Below are positions 23,801 to 34,729 of a DNA stretch of 64,000 nt, one piece after another. The position numbers and the translations under genes were made by a program. Position 1 is the stretch's first letter. The number at the start of each line of letters is the position of its first letter. Below the pieces are notes generated by a model. The model had not been told where the DNA came from. It did not search any database and was given only the letters and a program-made list of their open reading frames with translations. The stretch spans positions 558,001 through 622,000 of the forward strand of contig LSAX01000008.1 of the NCBI GenBank assembly GCA_001557505.1, in the 5' to 3' direction. The DNA comes from Reticulascus tulasneorum (Eukaryota > Ascomycota > Sordariomycetes > Glomerellales > Reticulascaceae).

Positions 23801-24875
23801 GTGGAAGCATGAGAAGTGGTGGCGGTGCTGCTGATGGGGTAGCTCATCAGATAATCGTAAACGTTGAGACGGTTTGCGCCGCCACATATTTCGCTACTAT
23901 TTCCGTTACAAGGCATGGTGCAGCCGTCGCTGGCAGGCAAGGCTCCGTGCTGAATCGTGTTGTCGCAATCTTCGGATTCGACCCCAGGTTAGTGGTTGAT
24001 GCATTTTAATTTCAGAAGCCCTCCGTGAACACTTACAGCATTCACCACCATACTCGACACCAGCGAGAATGTATCCTGCCAACTTGCATGCCCAAGTGCA
24101 TAGGGCAACAGTCATGTTCGCACTGTTTATGGTCCCAATGGCGCGAGTGAGAGCACGGCCAGATGTTCCTTCTCTACGCAACTATCAGTCACCCATCGTA
24201 GACTTCGACCCAGCGGCTGGCGAGCTTAGGCTCATCGGAACAGGTAGAAGGGTCTTACGTATAGCATCCGATATGGCTCCAACCACCGACCCCAGGGTTC
24301 GGCTGAGAGCCCGTTGCCGCCGGGCTGTAGAACAAACTTAGTCTGCTGCCTCCACCGCAAGCTTCGTTGACATTGCCAGTGCATGGGTAGCTGCAGTCCG
24401 CATCACTGACAAGCGCGGCACCGGTTGCCAGGACGTTTCCACAGTCTGTAATGCTATCAGTGATTTGTTCGACATGGGAGGTTAGGGAGACGGTGTCGCA
24501 TACAGCACTCCTGGTAGTATTCCGTCCCCGCATATCGGTAACCCCTGGATGAGCAGAAGGCGATGCATGTCTCCGCGGTCATTCCAACATTATCGACGTA
24601 GCCGGCCGCGTCAATCGTACGACCGACATCGCTAGATCAGTGTGAGCCACAAGTCAACGTCTTGCTGCGATGAGTGTTGCCACGTACGTGTAACAGCCGT
24701 GATACACCCAGTTTCCAGGGAGATTCACGGGTGGGGCAACATCCCTCCTCGAGACAGCAGCCTCAGAGACCCCGACCTGGAATTATTAACTGCAAGCCTT
24801 GCTGACGAGAAAAGCACAACATACCAAGGCCAAGGACGGCAACAAAAGCCGAGCCGCACCCCTCACAGACCTCAT
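20822..24875 (-). CDS. four-WSC copper radical oxidase (AA5, glyoxal/galactose oxidase-like)
   Basis: Seven exons (minus): 24875-24825, 24776-24688, 24631-24504, 24445-24259, 24173-24037, 23969-21890, 21788-20822; 1212 residues. Each intron (48-101 bp) restores frame within a WSC or kelch motif. Order: signal peptide (MRSVRGAARLLLPSLAL), WSC1 and WSC2 (about 40-240), Ser/Thr linker (about 245-460), WSC3 and WSC4 (about 465-690), then the kelch oxidase domain and a DUF1929-type C-terminal domain. Copper-site residues are all visible: Cys in DVFCAAGVILP, Tyr in QAERWYPSALI, Tyr-His in ARLYHSEAITLLDGRV and His in SSTHGNSMGARTL. Expected to be a secreted enzyme oxidising aldehydes or alcohols to yield H2O2, anchored to wall glycans by its WSC modules. 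Confidence 0.9.
23175..23840 (-). repeat. Ser/Thr-rich coding repeat of the AA5 oxidase
   Basis: Imperfect tandem units (about 75-80 bases) coding for the theme SSSTSSHVSSTTSSSS-IVTTKPSSI separate WSC2 from WSC3. Unlike the WSC gene at 841, the units here are similar at DNA level (for example the recurring gtgctgctgctggtactgct motif on the plus strand), so recent unit duplication and length variation are likely. Confidence 0.75.
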
Positions 24876-26283
24876 TTTTCAAAGTTCTGCCTCTTTCACT
24901 CCCAACATCGACAGGTGACGCAGATAAACAAGTGTGGGGGCGATCGGCAGTTGTATGGCAGAGCCCAGGAAAACGAGTGTTGCAGTAAAGACTGGATGGA
25001 AATTCCACGATGATGGTTCACGGATTTGGAGCGTGCCGGCCGAGTAAAGTATACATAGAGATTCGATCGCGTCCCTGGTCGAGCGTACCCCTGGTACGGT
25101 CGATGGATGGAGGTGCCGTTACATCGGATCCCGTACGAAATTGTATGCAGGGGAAATCACTCCAGAATCAATAGCCGATGGGAAGACAATTACACTAGGA
25201 CCAGTGGGCCAGTAACCATCCGAGAATTTCGGTGGGAAAGGGATGGCTGCCACATGATCGCGGCGCGTCGATTGCGACGTTGACGAGGGCTCCCTGATGA
25301 TTGCCTGAGTGGGCCAATCGTGTGGGCGACCGGGTCCGGCCCCTTTTCAAACATTCACACCTCTGGACACCCATTTCACAACTTCCCACTTGGGCTGCAT
25401 GACCGAAATCTGGATAAAATTGGCTAGCTCCAACGCATTTCGTGGGGAGGTGCCTCGTATTCAAACTTCTAATGTCCTTCCCCAGCATTGTACCGTAGTT
25501 TTTCGAAGGATCATAACCAATAAAACATGACAGGGGTCCATGCTCGCCCCTGTCGCTAAAGCAGCCCCAAAGCTTAGCCTACCTTATGTACACAATTTCC
25601 CGCTGTCGTCAAAATTTGTACATAAGCTCCCGTTAGCAAAAGGGGCACTGGGTATGGCTGGCACGGCCAAACTCCAGGTGGAACGGCTTATCCTGGCGTT
25701 ACCTGTGTGCGATAGCCTATTACCATCAATCAAGTCGCACTACGAAGTACGTGACTGCAGCAAGCCTGATCTGCTTGGCACGACGGCCAGATCGGAGGCT
25801 TAGGATCCCCATGAAAGAGTATAAATAAAACTTGCCGCACTTCCTGGATCCCTGCCATCGGTAAGGCAATAAAGTCAAAGAGCACAAGCCGAATGGAGCG
25901 ATAGGCTGAACAAATCGGGCTTCCAAACATTCTTAGTCCGGTTCTCAAGCATTAGACTGAGAAAAATGTACCGACGCAGCGTGCATGGTGGAGATTGGGC
26001 GGTGCCATAAACTTGGTTAGTCACCCCCAGTCGTATGTTACCGTTCTAGTCATCTTGCACCAGGAGTTTTGTCTAATGCTAAGAGCAACTGGGGAGAAGC
26101 CAGGAACCTAAGTGGGTAATTAGAAGACTGCTGAGTTGAAAGTTGCAGTGATGATTGAAATGACTCTTAACCTGGAACGGCTGGCTGGGATTGGTGGTTG
26201 AAGGCAAGGAGCTTGTGCGAGCTGGCAACTACAGTCACTTCAAAGCACGAACGAGTTGGAAGAAGTCATTTCATGTCTTGCCT
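24876..26283. other. long intergenic stretch
   Basis: Lies upstream of the AA5 oxidase and downstream of the antiporter. Short frames on both strands have no recognisable family and mostly begin with non-ATG codons. Nothing else was seen. Confidence 0.5.
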
Positions 26284-28107
26284 TCAGGATACGCCCCAAA
26301 CCCCAAGCACATCTTCTCGAACGGTACGACCATCCCTCTCTGCTCCGTGTTGTAATCTTTTTACTCTCCGGACGATCAATCCCACAGCCACGGGCCCCAG
26401 AACAGTGCACAGAATTATTGCCCATGTGACGATGAGGAATAGGTCCGAACTTTTAGACTCGTCATGATCCGAGGAGGAGAATACATGATTGCTCTCGGCA
26501 ATGGATGATATCAGGAATCCAATCTCTCCGCGTGCCGTCATTGCGCAACCCATGAGAGAGGCTGGGTAAATGGATCGAGGTCTAGCACCGGCTGGACTTG
26601 TGTGGGCGGACCTAGTGCCCGGCGCCTCTATAGGATGCGAAGTTGACACCGAGGATGTTGATGTGGTGGTTGGAGGGCTAGGGGGCAATACTACTGCAAC
26701 GGGGGGACCAGCTGAGCTTTTGGATCTGCGACCCCAGAAATGGCCCAACCGGGGTTTGGGAAGACTTGAAAGGCGACTTTTGATCTTTCCTGATAGGAGT
26801 GGCTTGAAAGATATCCGAAGAAGCCAGACTCCACATGCGACTTTTCCCAGAATCATCAGTATCGTATACACCACGCCCCGCCACACGATGTCACGACTGA
26901 ACATTTCGGTGATAGGGACCGAGAAGCCTATCGAAGCCTGAAGACAATTAGCAACTGCTTGAATGTCTGGCAACAAACCCTTTGACTTGCGAAAAACAAT
27001 GGTCTGAGGATCTTATTGGCCGGCTCGAGATAGTAACTTTCATAGACTTCTACACCAGTGAAGCCGGTCCTTGACGGAATCTGAATTGTTGGTTCAGTGG
27101 CTGCTGCGTCATCTCCCCGTGCTTCGGCTGTTTCGGTACCGTCTCCCTCATTCTGTCTAGACGATGCTGCCGGCGTAGTTTTAACAACTTCCGCGACGTG
27201 CGGTACTTCCGAGTCCCACCAGCTGCTGGAGGCTCCCGCAAGATAGGCGGCGAAAAGATTCGATGTACCGGCATAGCTTGACGCGGCGATGTAACCCAGC
27301 AAGACAAGCGTATGAATCAGGAATGCGGCTTCGGGTCTGCACAGCGCTCTCTGACAAAATCCGGCGGATTGTCTGCTTATGTGTGTATTCAACCAGATTG
27401 TCAGGGGTCTGACAATGAACCAGCAGACGAGAGGCGCGAATATCGCGAAGGCGAGAGACACCAGTAGGGGCCTTACAACCGTGACGGCACCAATAGACGC
27501 GTTAGATCCCCCGAGATTGGAGATGATTTGAACCATGACTAAGCCAATGACATCGTCCATCATTGCAGCGCTACTCAGAACCACTCCCAGTCTGGATTTC
27601 GTCAGACCACTTGTCCCGAGCACGGTGAATGTTGTCCCTAGACTTGTTGAGCACAAGGCTGCGCCAGCTGCGAAGCATTGCAGAGGTGTCGCGCCAGTAA
27701 GATGTTGAAGAACAAAGGACAGCCCCATTGGCAAGCTAATACCAGTAGCCGCCACACAAACCGATAAAACTATATTTGCCCTTAAAGATTTCAAGGACGT
27801 CGACAAGCCGCCTGAGTGCGTAAGCATACCGACGAGTAGACAGTGACTTGGGGCTGAGCAAACCTTCATAGACAACCAACAGAAGGCCAAGGTAGCCTAG
27901 TTGGACAATAACCTCCTCAACTTCTGTACCCAATAGTTTCGCACCAGGAGTGCCCCATGCTATGCCCAGAAACACTTGTCCAACCAGACCACAGTAGAGG
28001 CTGTGGTCAATGACGTAGTTTACTAGATTGAGTAGTAAGAGAAATGATGACTGGATGAGAATAGTGGCGATGCCAGGTTCATGATATGCTAGAGAGGTAG
28101 GATTCAT
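26284..28107 (-). CDS. monovalent cation/H+ antiporter (Na+/H+ exchanger family, PF00999)
   Basis: Exons (minus) 28107-27864, 27811-26991 and 26937-26284 give 572 residues. Start is the ATG before NPTSLAYHEPG. Intron 1 (52 bp, donor GTTTGC) restores VVYEGGLSTSLKSLRANI. Intron 2 (53 bp) is best read as GC-AG, GCAAGT...CTTCAG, restoring ILRPLFF-ASIGFSVPIT, the normal family sequence. About 12 membrane helices are evident, with the ion-site motif SAAMMDDVIGLVMVQI and the late MTARGEIGFLISSIAES motif. A charged loop (about residues 290-320) and a second Pro/Ser-rich loop are cytosolic candidates. Likely exports Na+/K+ at the plasma or an organelle membrane. Confidence 0.85.
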
Positions 28108-29448
28108 TCTTTGTGCAAGCATGCAACCTTGCAGGTTGTCTTCTGTGATAGTTTGTTTCCGAATGCGAGGAACCGTATGACGAAAGAAGTGAAATTGAGG
28201 TCGACCCAAATTAGCCTCACGCCTTGAGCACGTGGTCTCCACCATTTGACGCCAAGTTTTAGTCTACCATTCGGTTGTGATTGAGGTCCTCAATTTCCAG
28301 AACTAGTATTCAGAATTAATCAGCTTTGCCGAATAGCCCGTGTATTGAGGCTTCAATGACTTCATTGCCATCTCATATTGTTTAACGTCCGTGACTGAGA
28401 GCTGTTAGTCTAAGTAGAAGTGCTAAGCAACTATGACTGCGACTCTGGTGCTTGGTTGTCACGCATACAGCCGAACCACGACAGTGACTCTCGTAGCTTG
28501 CTAGAAGTCTTCAGTGGAACCAAATACGTAAGTATGCACCACATTCATCATAGGAGACATGGCGAGAGATGCCCATCAGCTCTTCATACGGCATGCCAGG
28601 CTGGGCTCTGTTTACCCATCAGCGTCGGCAATCCAGATAAAATCCAGAGTCATCCAGTCTTTTGGACCTCCATTTGTAGATCCATCGAGCCCATGCGGGG
28701 CACAGAGGTCATGAGACGAGATTGAATTGGGAACGTCCGAGAAGATGGAGCATCTCAGATAAATTGAAGTCGTACTCGGCAGGCAGAATTCCAGGAAGTG
28801 GGGGAAGTGTGGAGAAGTCAACCTATACAGTCGACCGCCATTGCGAACCCCTTGGAGAGGTTTGGAATCCTCGAATTGCCGCGCTGTCAAAATCCTCCGA
28901 TGTCACATTGTGGTTTGTGGTAGAATGCCATGGGTCTAAGTTCTCATATATAACGATTATCACGGTCCGAAATCATTTAGGCCTTGGCGCGAGGATCATA
29001 AATCTTTACTACTCTGTGCCCCTCTCGAACCGGTGCACTGTCCAGCGACCGAGATGCGGTGGCTTGGCAATTAGAACGGTTCATCTATGCGAATCAATAT
29101 GTCGGCTAATAAGGCGATCAGAACAGAAATGGGTCGTTCCCCTCCAAGAAATGCTGGCTAGTTATTACCATGTTTCCAGGTTTCCAGAAATCCAGCCAAC
29201 AAAACGCCCCAATGGGCATATTGCGAGGCCGCATCCAGAAGCCCGAAACCCGAAACTGGCCAAAGACTATCTTAGCCGAGTAAATCGGGCGTTTGCTTCC
29301 GAGGTCTGGGGTATATGTTGAGGCGGTATCCCGGTTTCTAGAAGCCTGGCACTCCCGCGCTGACCTAACCTATTTATCTTATTCAAGAGTAGGTAGTGGT
29401 TCTGGTCATTGCGCATCCGTCTGTCAAAAGCAGGCAGTCACCACCGTG
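28108..29448. other. intergenic between divergent antiporter and AA9 genes
   Basis: Shared upstream region of two divergently transcribed genes. A 199-codon frame at 28722-29321 (plus) starts at TTG and has no protein-like pattern. No repeat or RNA was recognised. Confidence 0.45.
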
Positions 29449-30396
29449 ATGTTGCCCAGCAGATCGTCCTCGTCCCTTATACTGGCACTAGCAGGTTCGA
29501 ATCTTGTCGCGTCTCACAGCCATGTCACCAACATCGTGATCAACGGCGTCAGCTACAACGGGTTTAACCCCCGGAACAACGAGAATCCAAAGGTGCTCGC
29601 TGCTTGGGGGACTAGTGTGAAGGACGACGGCTGGATGTCCACGGACTCATATGGCCGACCCGACATCGTCTGCCATATCAACGCCACCAACGCATTGGGT
29701 CACGCTCCTGTAGCCGCTGGAGACAAGATCGACTTCCAGTGGGCAGGGTGGCCAGAATCCCATCATGGACCGGTGTTAACACATCTTGCATTTTGTGGGA
29801 GTGACAGGGGCTCTTGCGAAGCCATAGACAAGTCTAAATTGGAGTTCTTCGCGATAGACCAAGTTGGACTAGTGGACCCAACCAGGAACGGGAGCCAGTA
29901 TGCAACGGCGAAGGGTATTTGGGGATCAGATATTCTGATTGAAAACAACTCTAGCTGGGTGGTGGAGATCCCGCCAAAGATCGCGCCGGGGTATTATGTC
30001 TTGAGGCATGAGATTATTGCCCTTCACTTCTCAAGATATCCTGGGCTTGGTGCGCAGCACTACCCTCAGTGCATGAACCTGCAGATCACGGGTGGCGGAA
30101 CAGAGAGACCTGCGGGAACTCTAGGGCCAAATCTCTACCAGCCAGCGGAAGATGGTCTGATCTATGACATATCTCAGTCGGCGCTGCCGCCGTACCCGAT
30201 CCCTGGACCCACGCTGTACTCCCTGGCTGCCACCGCGGTTTCACAAACCAGGTTGACGATATTGAGAACGGCAAGTGCAATAGCGGGTGATCCAAAGCTG
30301 ACGGCGCAAAAGGCCGCGGGGACGCCTTGGGCAGCACCGCCAGCTAAATCGACATTGGCGACCCAGTTGAAGCCTTCATCGACTCCTGTGGCATAA
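29449..30396 (+). CDS. AA9 lytic polysaccharide monooxygenase
   Basis: Intronless, 315 residues. I chose the ATG at 29449 because it gives a signal peptide of 22 residues whose cleavage exposes His23 (VAS-HSHVTNIVING), the N-terminal copper-brace histidine. The second copper His lies in ESHHGPVLTHLAFCG and the axial Tyr in GAQHYPQCMNLQITGGG. These are the AA9 copper-site signatures. The enzyme oxidatively cleaves cellulose or hemicellulose using H2O2 or O2. After residue about 245 there is a 70-residue Pro/Ala/Thr-rich tail with no CBM1. The H2O2-producing AA5 oxidase nearby could support it. Confidence 0.93.
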   Translation: MLPSRSSSSLILALAGSNLVASHSHVTNIVINGVSYNGFNPRNNENPKVLAAWGTSVKDDGWMSTDSYGRPDIVCHINATNALGHAPVAAGDKIDFQWAGWPESHHGPVLTHLAFCGSDRGSCEAIDKSKLEFFAIDQVGLVDPTRNGSQYATAKGIWGSDILIENNSSWVVEIPPKIAPGYYVLRHEIIALHFSRYPGLGAQHYPQCMNLQITGGGTERPAGTLGPNLYQPAEDGLIYDISQSALPPYPIPGPTLYSLAATAVSQTRLTILRTASAIAGDPKLTAQKAAGTPWAAPPAKSTLATQLKPSSTPVA

Positions 30397-30794
30397 CCGC
30401 GTCAGACATTGTACCGCCTGACGGAAGCCAGCAGCGAGCAAGCGCTGAACAAGCCAGGCCAACATTTCTGATTTGCATGTTGTTCTTCGTGGGGGCAGTT
30501 TGGCGTTGAAAAGATAGCATCTGTTCTTCTCGTGGGAGAACATCATATATGATTATTAGAGCATTTGCATGATATTATGGAATGGGCAAGTTTTTGGTTG
30601 GTGATCCGCTTCGTAGTACCTACCTTAGTGACGTAAGCAGATTTAGGTGCTGTAGGGTCGCCGATCTCGCTAACCCGGCAGCGTGTCTTTCATGCATACC
30701 TTGAATCAATAGCTTATCTCGCCATCCCTAAATCATTAAGACTTGCTCCGCGATAAGATCAGCTTTTTTGCAACTATATCTAGGATAATCGGCC
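30397..30794. other. intergenic
   Basis: AA9 3' region and carbamoylase promoter. Contains a CGTAGTACCTACCTTAG stretch near 30610-30630 like that upstream of GT90. No gene. Confidence 0.5.
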
Positions 30795-32357
30795 ATGCGG
30801 ACCAGCATTCCATATATGTCTCATCTTCGGCGCTTCTCGTCGTCATCATCAGGGAACTTGTCCGGGTTGAAGATCAACTCCGACCGACTTCAGGAGACTA
30901 TCCACCATACCTGCCAATGGGGTGCAGCCCATCGATATGGAAAGTGCGTTAATTCTCATCTTTATCCGGTGAAGACTTCCAGACGGTGTTTGACGAATTC
31001 ACTTGCTCACCAAGGGGGTTCAACAATGACAGAGGCGCGACCGAGACCGGCATGGCCCGATTATCCCTCTCAGATGACGATGCTCGCGTGAGGCGCTGGT
31101 TTTCAGATGAGAGTCGGAGACTTGGATGCTCTCTCGCCATTGACCAGATGGGTAACATGTTTGCCAGGCAGAGCGGTAGGCTGGGCTCGTCATCACCTAT
31201 GACTGCGATGGGAAGCCATCTCGACACTCAACCACGTGGAGGTCGCTATGATGGAATTCTAGGCGTTATTGCAGCTGTTGAGGCACTGCAGACAATGAAA
31301 GAGAATGGCTATGAGACAAACTACGATGTCGGGGTTGTCAATTGGACAAAGTAGGCCAGATCCCTCTGCCCTGGCTCAAATTGCTGACCGCATGCTTGGA
31401 TCACAGCGAGGAAGGCGCCAGGTTCCCCAAGTCAATGATATCTTCCGGCGTGTGGGCTGGGGAAGTCTCCATAGAAAAGGCCTGGAGCCTAGCGGATATC
31501 TTCGACCCATCTGTCACCATGCGCTCTGAACTAGAAAGGCATCGACTCATTGGCGAAGTTGCTTGTAGCAGTGACCCAAACTCTGGCTACCCGCTTGCTG
31601 CGCACTTTGAGCTACACATAGAACAGGGGCCCATACTTGAGTCATCTGGGAAAAAGATAGGTGTTGTACAAGGTGCTCAAGCCTACAGGTGGCTCACTTT
31701 CAAAGTCCTTGGTCGAGACACGCATACCGGGACGACACCATTCAGCTTGCGCAAAGATCCCATACTCGCCGCTGCTAGGATGATCGCTTCCTCCAACACA
31801 ATTGCCCAGGACCTCGGTGCGCTAGCTTCAACCGGGGTCTTGAAAATCCCGTCAAGCTCTTCCACCAATACTGTTGCTTCGCAGGTTATCTTCACCCTCG
31901 ATATACGGCACCCGAGTGACGATGTGGTTGCAGAGGTGCAAAGGCGTTGCCTCGTATCCTTTGAGGAGATTTCCAAGGCGGATGGGAAGGGCGTCGGTTT
32001 GGAATGGATACTGGATACCGACTCACCTGCCGCCAGATTTGACCCAAACTGTATCGCTGCAGTGGAGGCTGCAGCAAACGGACTAGTCGGACCAGACGGT
32101 TGGCTTCCACTGACAAGTGGCGCCGGCCATGACAGTGTTTATACTAGTAAACGCTGCCCAACGACGATGATATTCGTTCCTTGTAAGGGTGGCGTTAGTC
32201 ATCACCCCGAAGAATACTGTAGCCCCGAAGACTGGTATGTACAGCCCGGACATCGTCTAGGCAGTTGACGTGTGATTGCTGACCCCCATCTAGCGCCATA
32301 GGTGCTCAGGCCCTGCTAGAGGCTGTTCTCCACTATGACCGGCTTCGAAAAGAATAA
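30795..32357 (+). CDS. M20-family amidohydrolase (N-carbamoyl-amino-acid hydrolase / allantoate amidohydrolase type)
   Basis: Exons 30795-30943, 31033-31350, 31407-32234 and 32294-32357 give 452 residues. Joins restore WGAAHRYGK-GATETGMARL, GVVNWT-NEEGARFP and SPEDC-AIGAQALLEAVL, all typical of the hydantoinase/carbamoylase family. Metal ligands appear as His in MGSHLDTQ, Asp in GGRYDGILG, Glu in NEEGARF, His in FELHIEQGPIL and His in GVSHHPEEY. It probably frees an amino acid or ureido product from an N-carbamoyl compound. The substrate cannot be told. No clear mitochondrial or secretory signal, although the first 20 residues are Ser/Arg-rich. Confidence 0.88.
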
Positions 32358-32892
32358 GTACTGTGCGCAGATATAGATGTAAATTGGCCTATTTGAACTC
32401 GCGAGGGAGGCATTCTGGGCGGCTTCCTTAGTTGCTACCACTGGCTGACGTGAGCTGCAGCGCACGGTTTTCAGCACGCCTTTCATTAACGCAATGAAGT
32501 GGGTCAAATGTCGATATAGACCGCGCCTTTGAAATCTGAACCCCCGGCATCTTATCTAAATCCAACTGTGGGTCAGTTCCGGAACCAAACAGATACCGAA
32601 CGCGCTATTTGGCTTTGCAAACACCGAATTGAGGGGGCTATCTTGCATTTTCGTATTACTGATGCGACATCAGGACATATGCGAGCTCTTGTTTCGTGTC
32701 TTAGCTTTAAAAGTTAGCTAGCTTAGGATATAAAGAGCGCGATCCCAGTTAATGGATCAGAATATTCAAATCCAACCAACTTCAGTTCCGTGATAAAATC
32801 AAAGCTAACAAGCTCTTATCTTGCCCTACAGCAAATCCACTCCTGTACAACATTTCCATAAGATACATCTCCAGACCCAGCTTGCCTAGACA
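32358..32892. other. intergenic
   Basis: Between two rightward genes. The last 180 bases (about 32720-32892) are A/T- and C-rich as in a fungal promoter, with TATAAAGA at 32730-32737 about 155 bases upstream of the next ATG. No gene. Confidence 0.5.
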
Positions 32893-34209
32893 ATGGCGTC
32901 TCCCATTAAGCCGTTCAAAATTGCCATCTCAGACACGAGACTGGAAAGTCTAAAAGCGAAGCTCGACCTAGCAACATTTCCTGAACAGCTACCCATTTCT
33001 GACGGTTGGGATTACGGTGCTCCAGTTTCTGACGTTATGCGGTTGACGGAGTATTGGCGCAGCGGCTTTGACTGGCGAGCGCAGGAAGCCAAGCTAAATG
33101 AATTGCCACAATTCACTACCAAGATTGATATTGAAGGCTTCGGCGAGCTAGATATTCACTTCTTGCACCAGAAAAGCCAGCACAAGGGCAGCGTACCTTT
33201 GCTATTCTGCCATGGGTGTGAGTATCTCATCGCGCTCTTCGGATTGAATAGTTCGTTAACGTATCGAAGGGCCGGGAAGCTTCTTGGAAGTTGTTAAGAT
33301 GTTGCCACTATTAACAGACTCAATAGATGGGCTGTCTTTTGACGTCGTTGCGCCGTCTTTGCCCAATTTTGCTTTCTCTGAAGGTGCGAAGAAGGCTGGG
33401 TTTGCATTTCATCAGTATGCGGAATGTTTGCATAAGCTCATGCTTAGACTCGGATATGACAAATATGGTAAGTTGGCTTCGTGTCCCTGAAATTCGGGCT
33501 CGGATTGACATCTAGTGCAGTCACGCAAGGCGGAAACTGGGGAATGGCAATCACCCGCTTCATTGGCGTCAAGTATCCAGATCACTGCCTTGCCTCACAC
33601 ATTAACTTCATCTGGGCCAACCCCCCGACATTGCTTAAGCACCCCCTACTATATCTCCAGAGCCTCTTGCCCCTCTCATCCAGAGAGAAAGAAGGCATCG
33701 CTCGCACTGAGTGGTTCCTCAAAGCAGGATGGGGCTATAACCTCGAACACGCCACCAAACCAGCCACCATCGGCATCGCCCTCGCAGACTCACCTGTGGC
33801 GTTGCTAGGATGGATCTACGAGAAGCTCCACGACTGGACTGATAGCTACCCATGGACTGACGACGAGATCTTAACTTGGATCTCGATATACGTCTTCTCT
33901 CGTGCTGGCCCGGAAGCAAGTGTGAGAATATACCACGAAAGCAAGCACCCCAATCTCTCAGATCATGTGCAATACAACCCACGTGTGAAGCTCGGTTTTT
34001 CATACTTTCCGAAGGAGCTGGTGATAAATCCAAGGACCTATGGACGGACGCTTGGGCCTGTTGCTTATGAAGTGGTCCATGACAGTGGTGGACATTTTGC
34101 GGCACATGAAAAGCCTGAGCTTTTAGCTGGGGATCTGAGAAAGATGTTTGGCAAGGGAGGTGGTGCATATGATGTTACTAAGAAGATTGGCGGTGCTTCA
34201 TTGATATGA
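32893..34209 (+). CDS. epoxide hydrolase-like alpha/beta hydrolase with Asn at the nucleophile site
   Basis: Exons 32893-33217, 33270-33467 and 33521-34209 give 403 residues. Intron 1 (donor GTGAGT) restores LLFCHGWPGSFLEVVK, including the HGWP oxyanion motif. Intron 2 restores GYDKYVTQGGNWGMAI. The N-terminal EHN domain (FKIAISDTRLESLKAKLDLA) and the C-terminal His (HDSGGHFAAHEKPE) match microsomal-type epoxide hydrolases. In this family the nucleophile motif is GGDWG; here residue 180 is encoded by AAC, Asn. Epoxide hydrolysis needs the Asp to form the ester intermediate, so the protein may be inactive, may self-convert by deamidation, or may have a changed function. Confidence 0.88.
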
Positions 34210-34729
34210 AGTAGAACCGTGATTCTGCCACCACATTCGGACTTGCTAGAAACTTGAAAACTGGAACAATCTTACAGAGATTCATTTCTGGATCCTAACA
34301 CGATGTGTTCCAGTTCTATTTTCCGTGCCTTTGACTTTTGTGAATTGACTTGCGCCTGTCCTTGGCGGCGTCGGACCCCGGGGGTTCATTGGATAGACTT
34401 GAGCCCCTATGACAGTGGCAAGACTGATCGATATGGATATGCTAAGGATACATGGCCAGAGCCTGGTATCGTGGCGCCCATGTAAATGATAGAGCCCCAA
34501 CCTCCTAGCAATGTACGCGCAGCACTCATGAGAGCAAAGATGGACAGGACCATACCATCCCGGGAGTCATATCCACAAACGAAAGGTGCTGAACGAAATA
34601 GATCAGCGATAACTTGGAAATGCCAACTGGAAGTCTTTTGGAACTATAGAATGTATCTTTGACTCAATCCGGATGGCTTGAGGACAGATGCTGGATCTGT
34701 ACCCAGCTCTTATGAGGCTAGCAACTGTT
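34210..34729. other. intergenic between convergent genes
   Basis: 3' regions of the epoxide hydrolase (plus) and the HeLo-pseudokinase gene (minus). A 60-codon ATG frame at 34303-34485 has no signature. Nothing else was seen. Confidence 0.5.

Noticed and set aside
28722..29321. 199-codon open frame on the plus strand
   Set aside because: It starts with TTG, has no protein-like pattern and no family signature.
29490..29505. GGTTCGAATC, a tRNA B-box match
   Set aside because: It lies inside the signal peptide codons of the AA9 gene and no cloverleaf surrounds it.
26300..34209. Secondary-metabolite gene cluster around epoxide hydrolase and M20 hydrolase
   Set aside because: No PKS, NRPS, terpene synthase or other core enzyme is present in the window.
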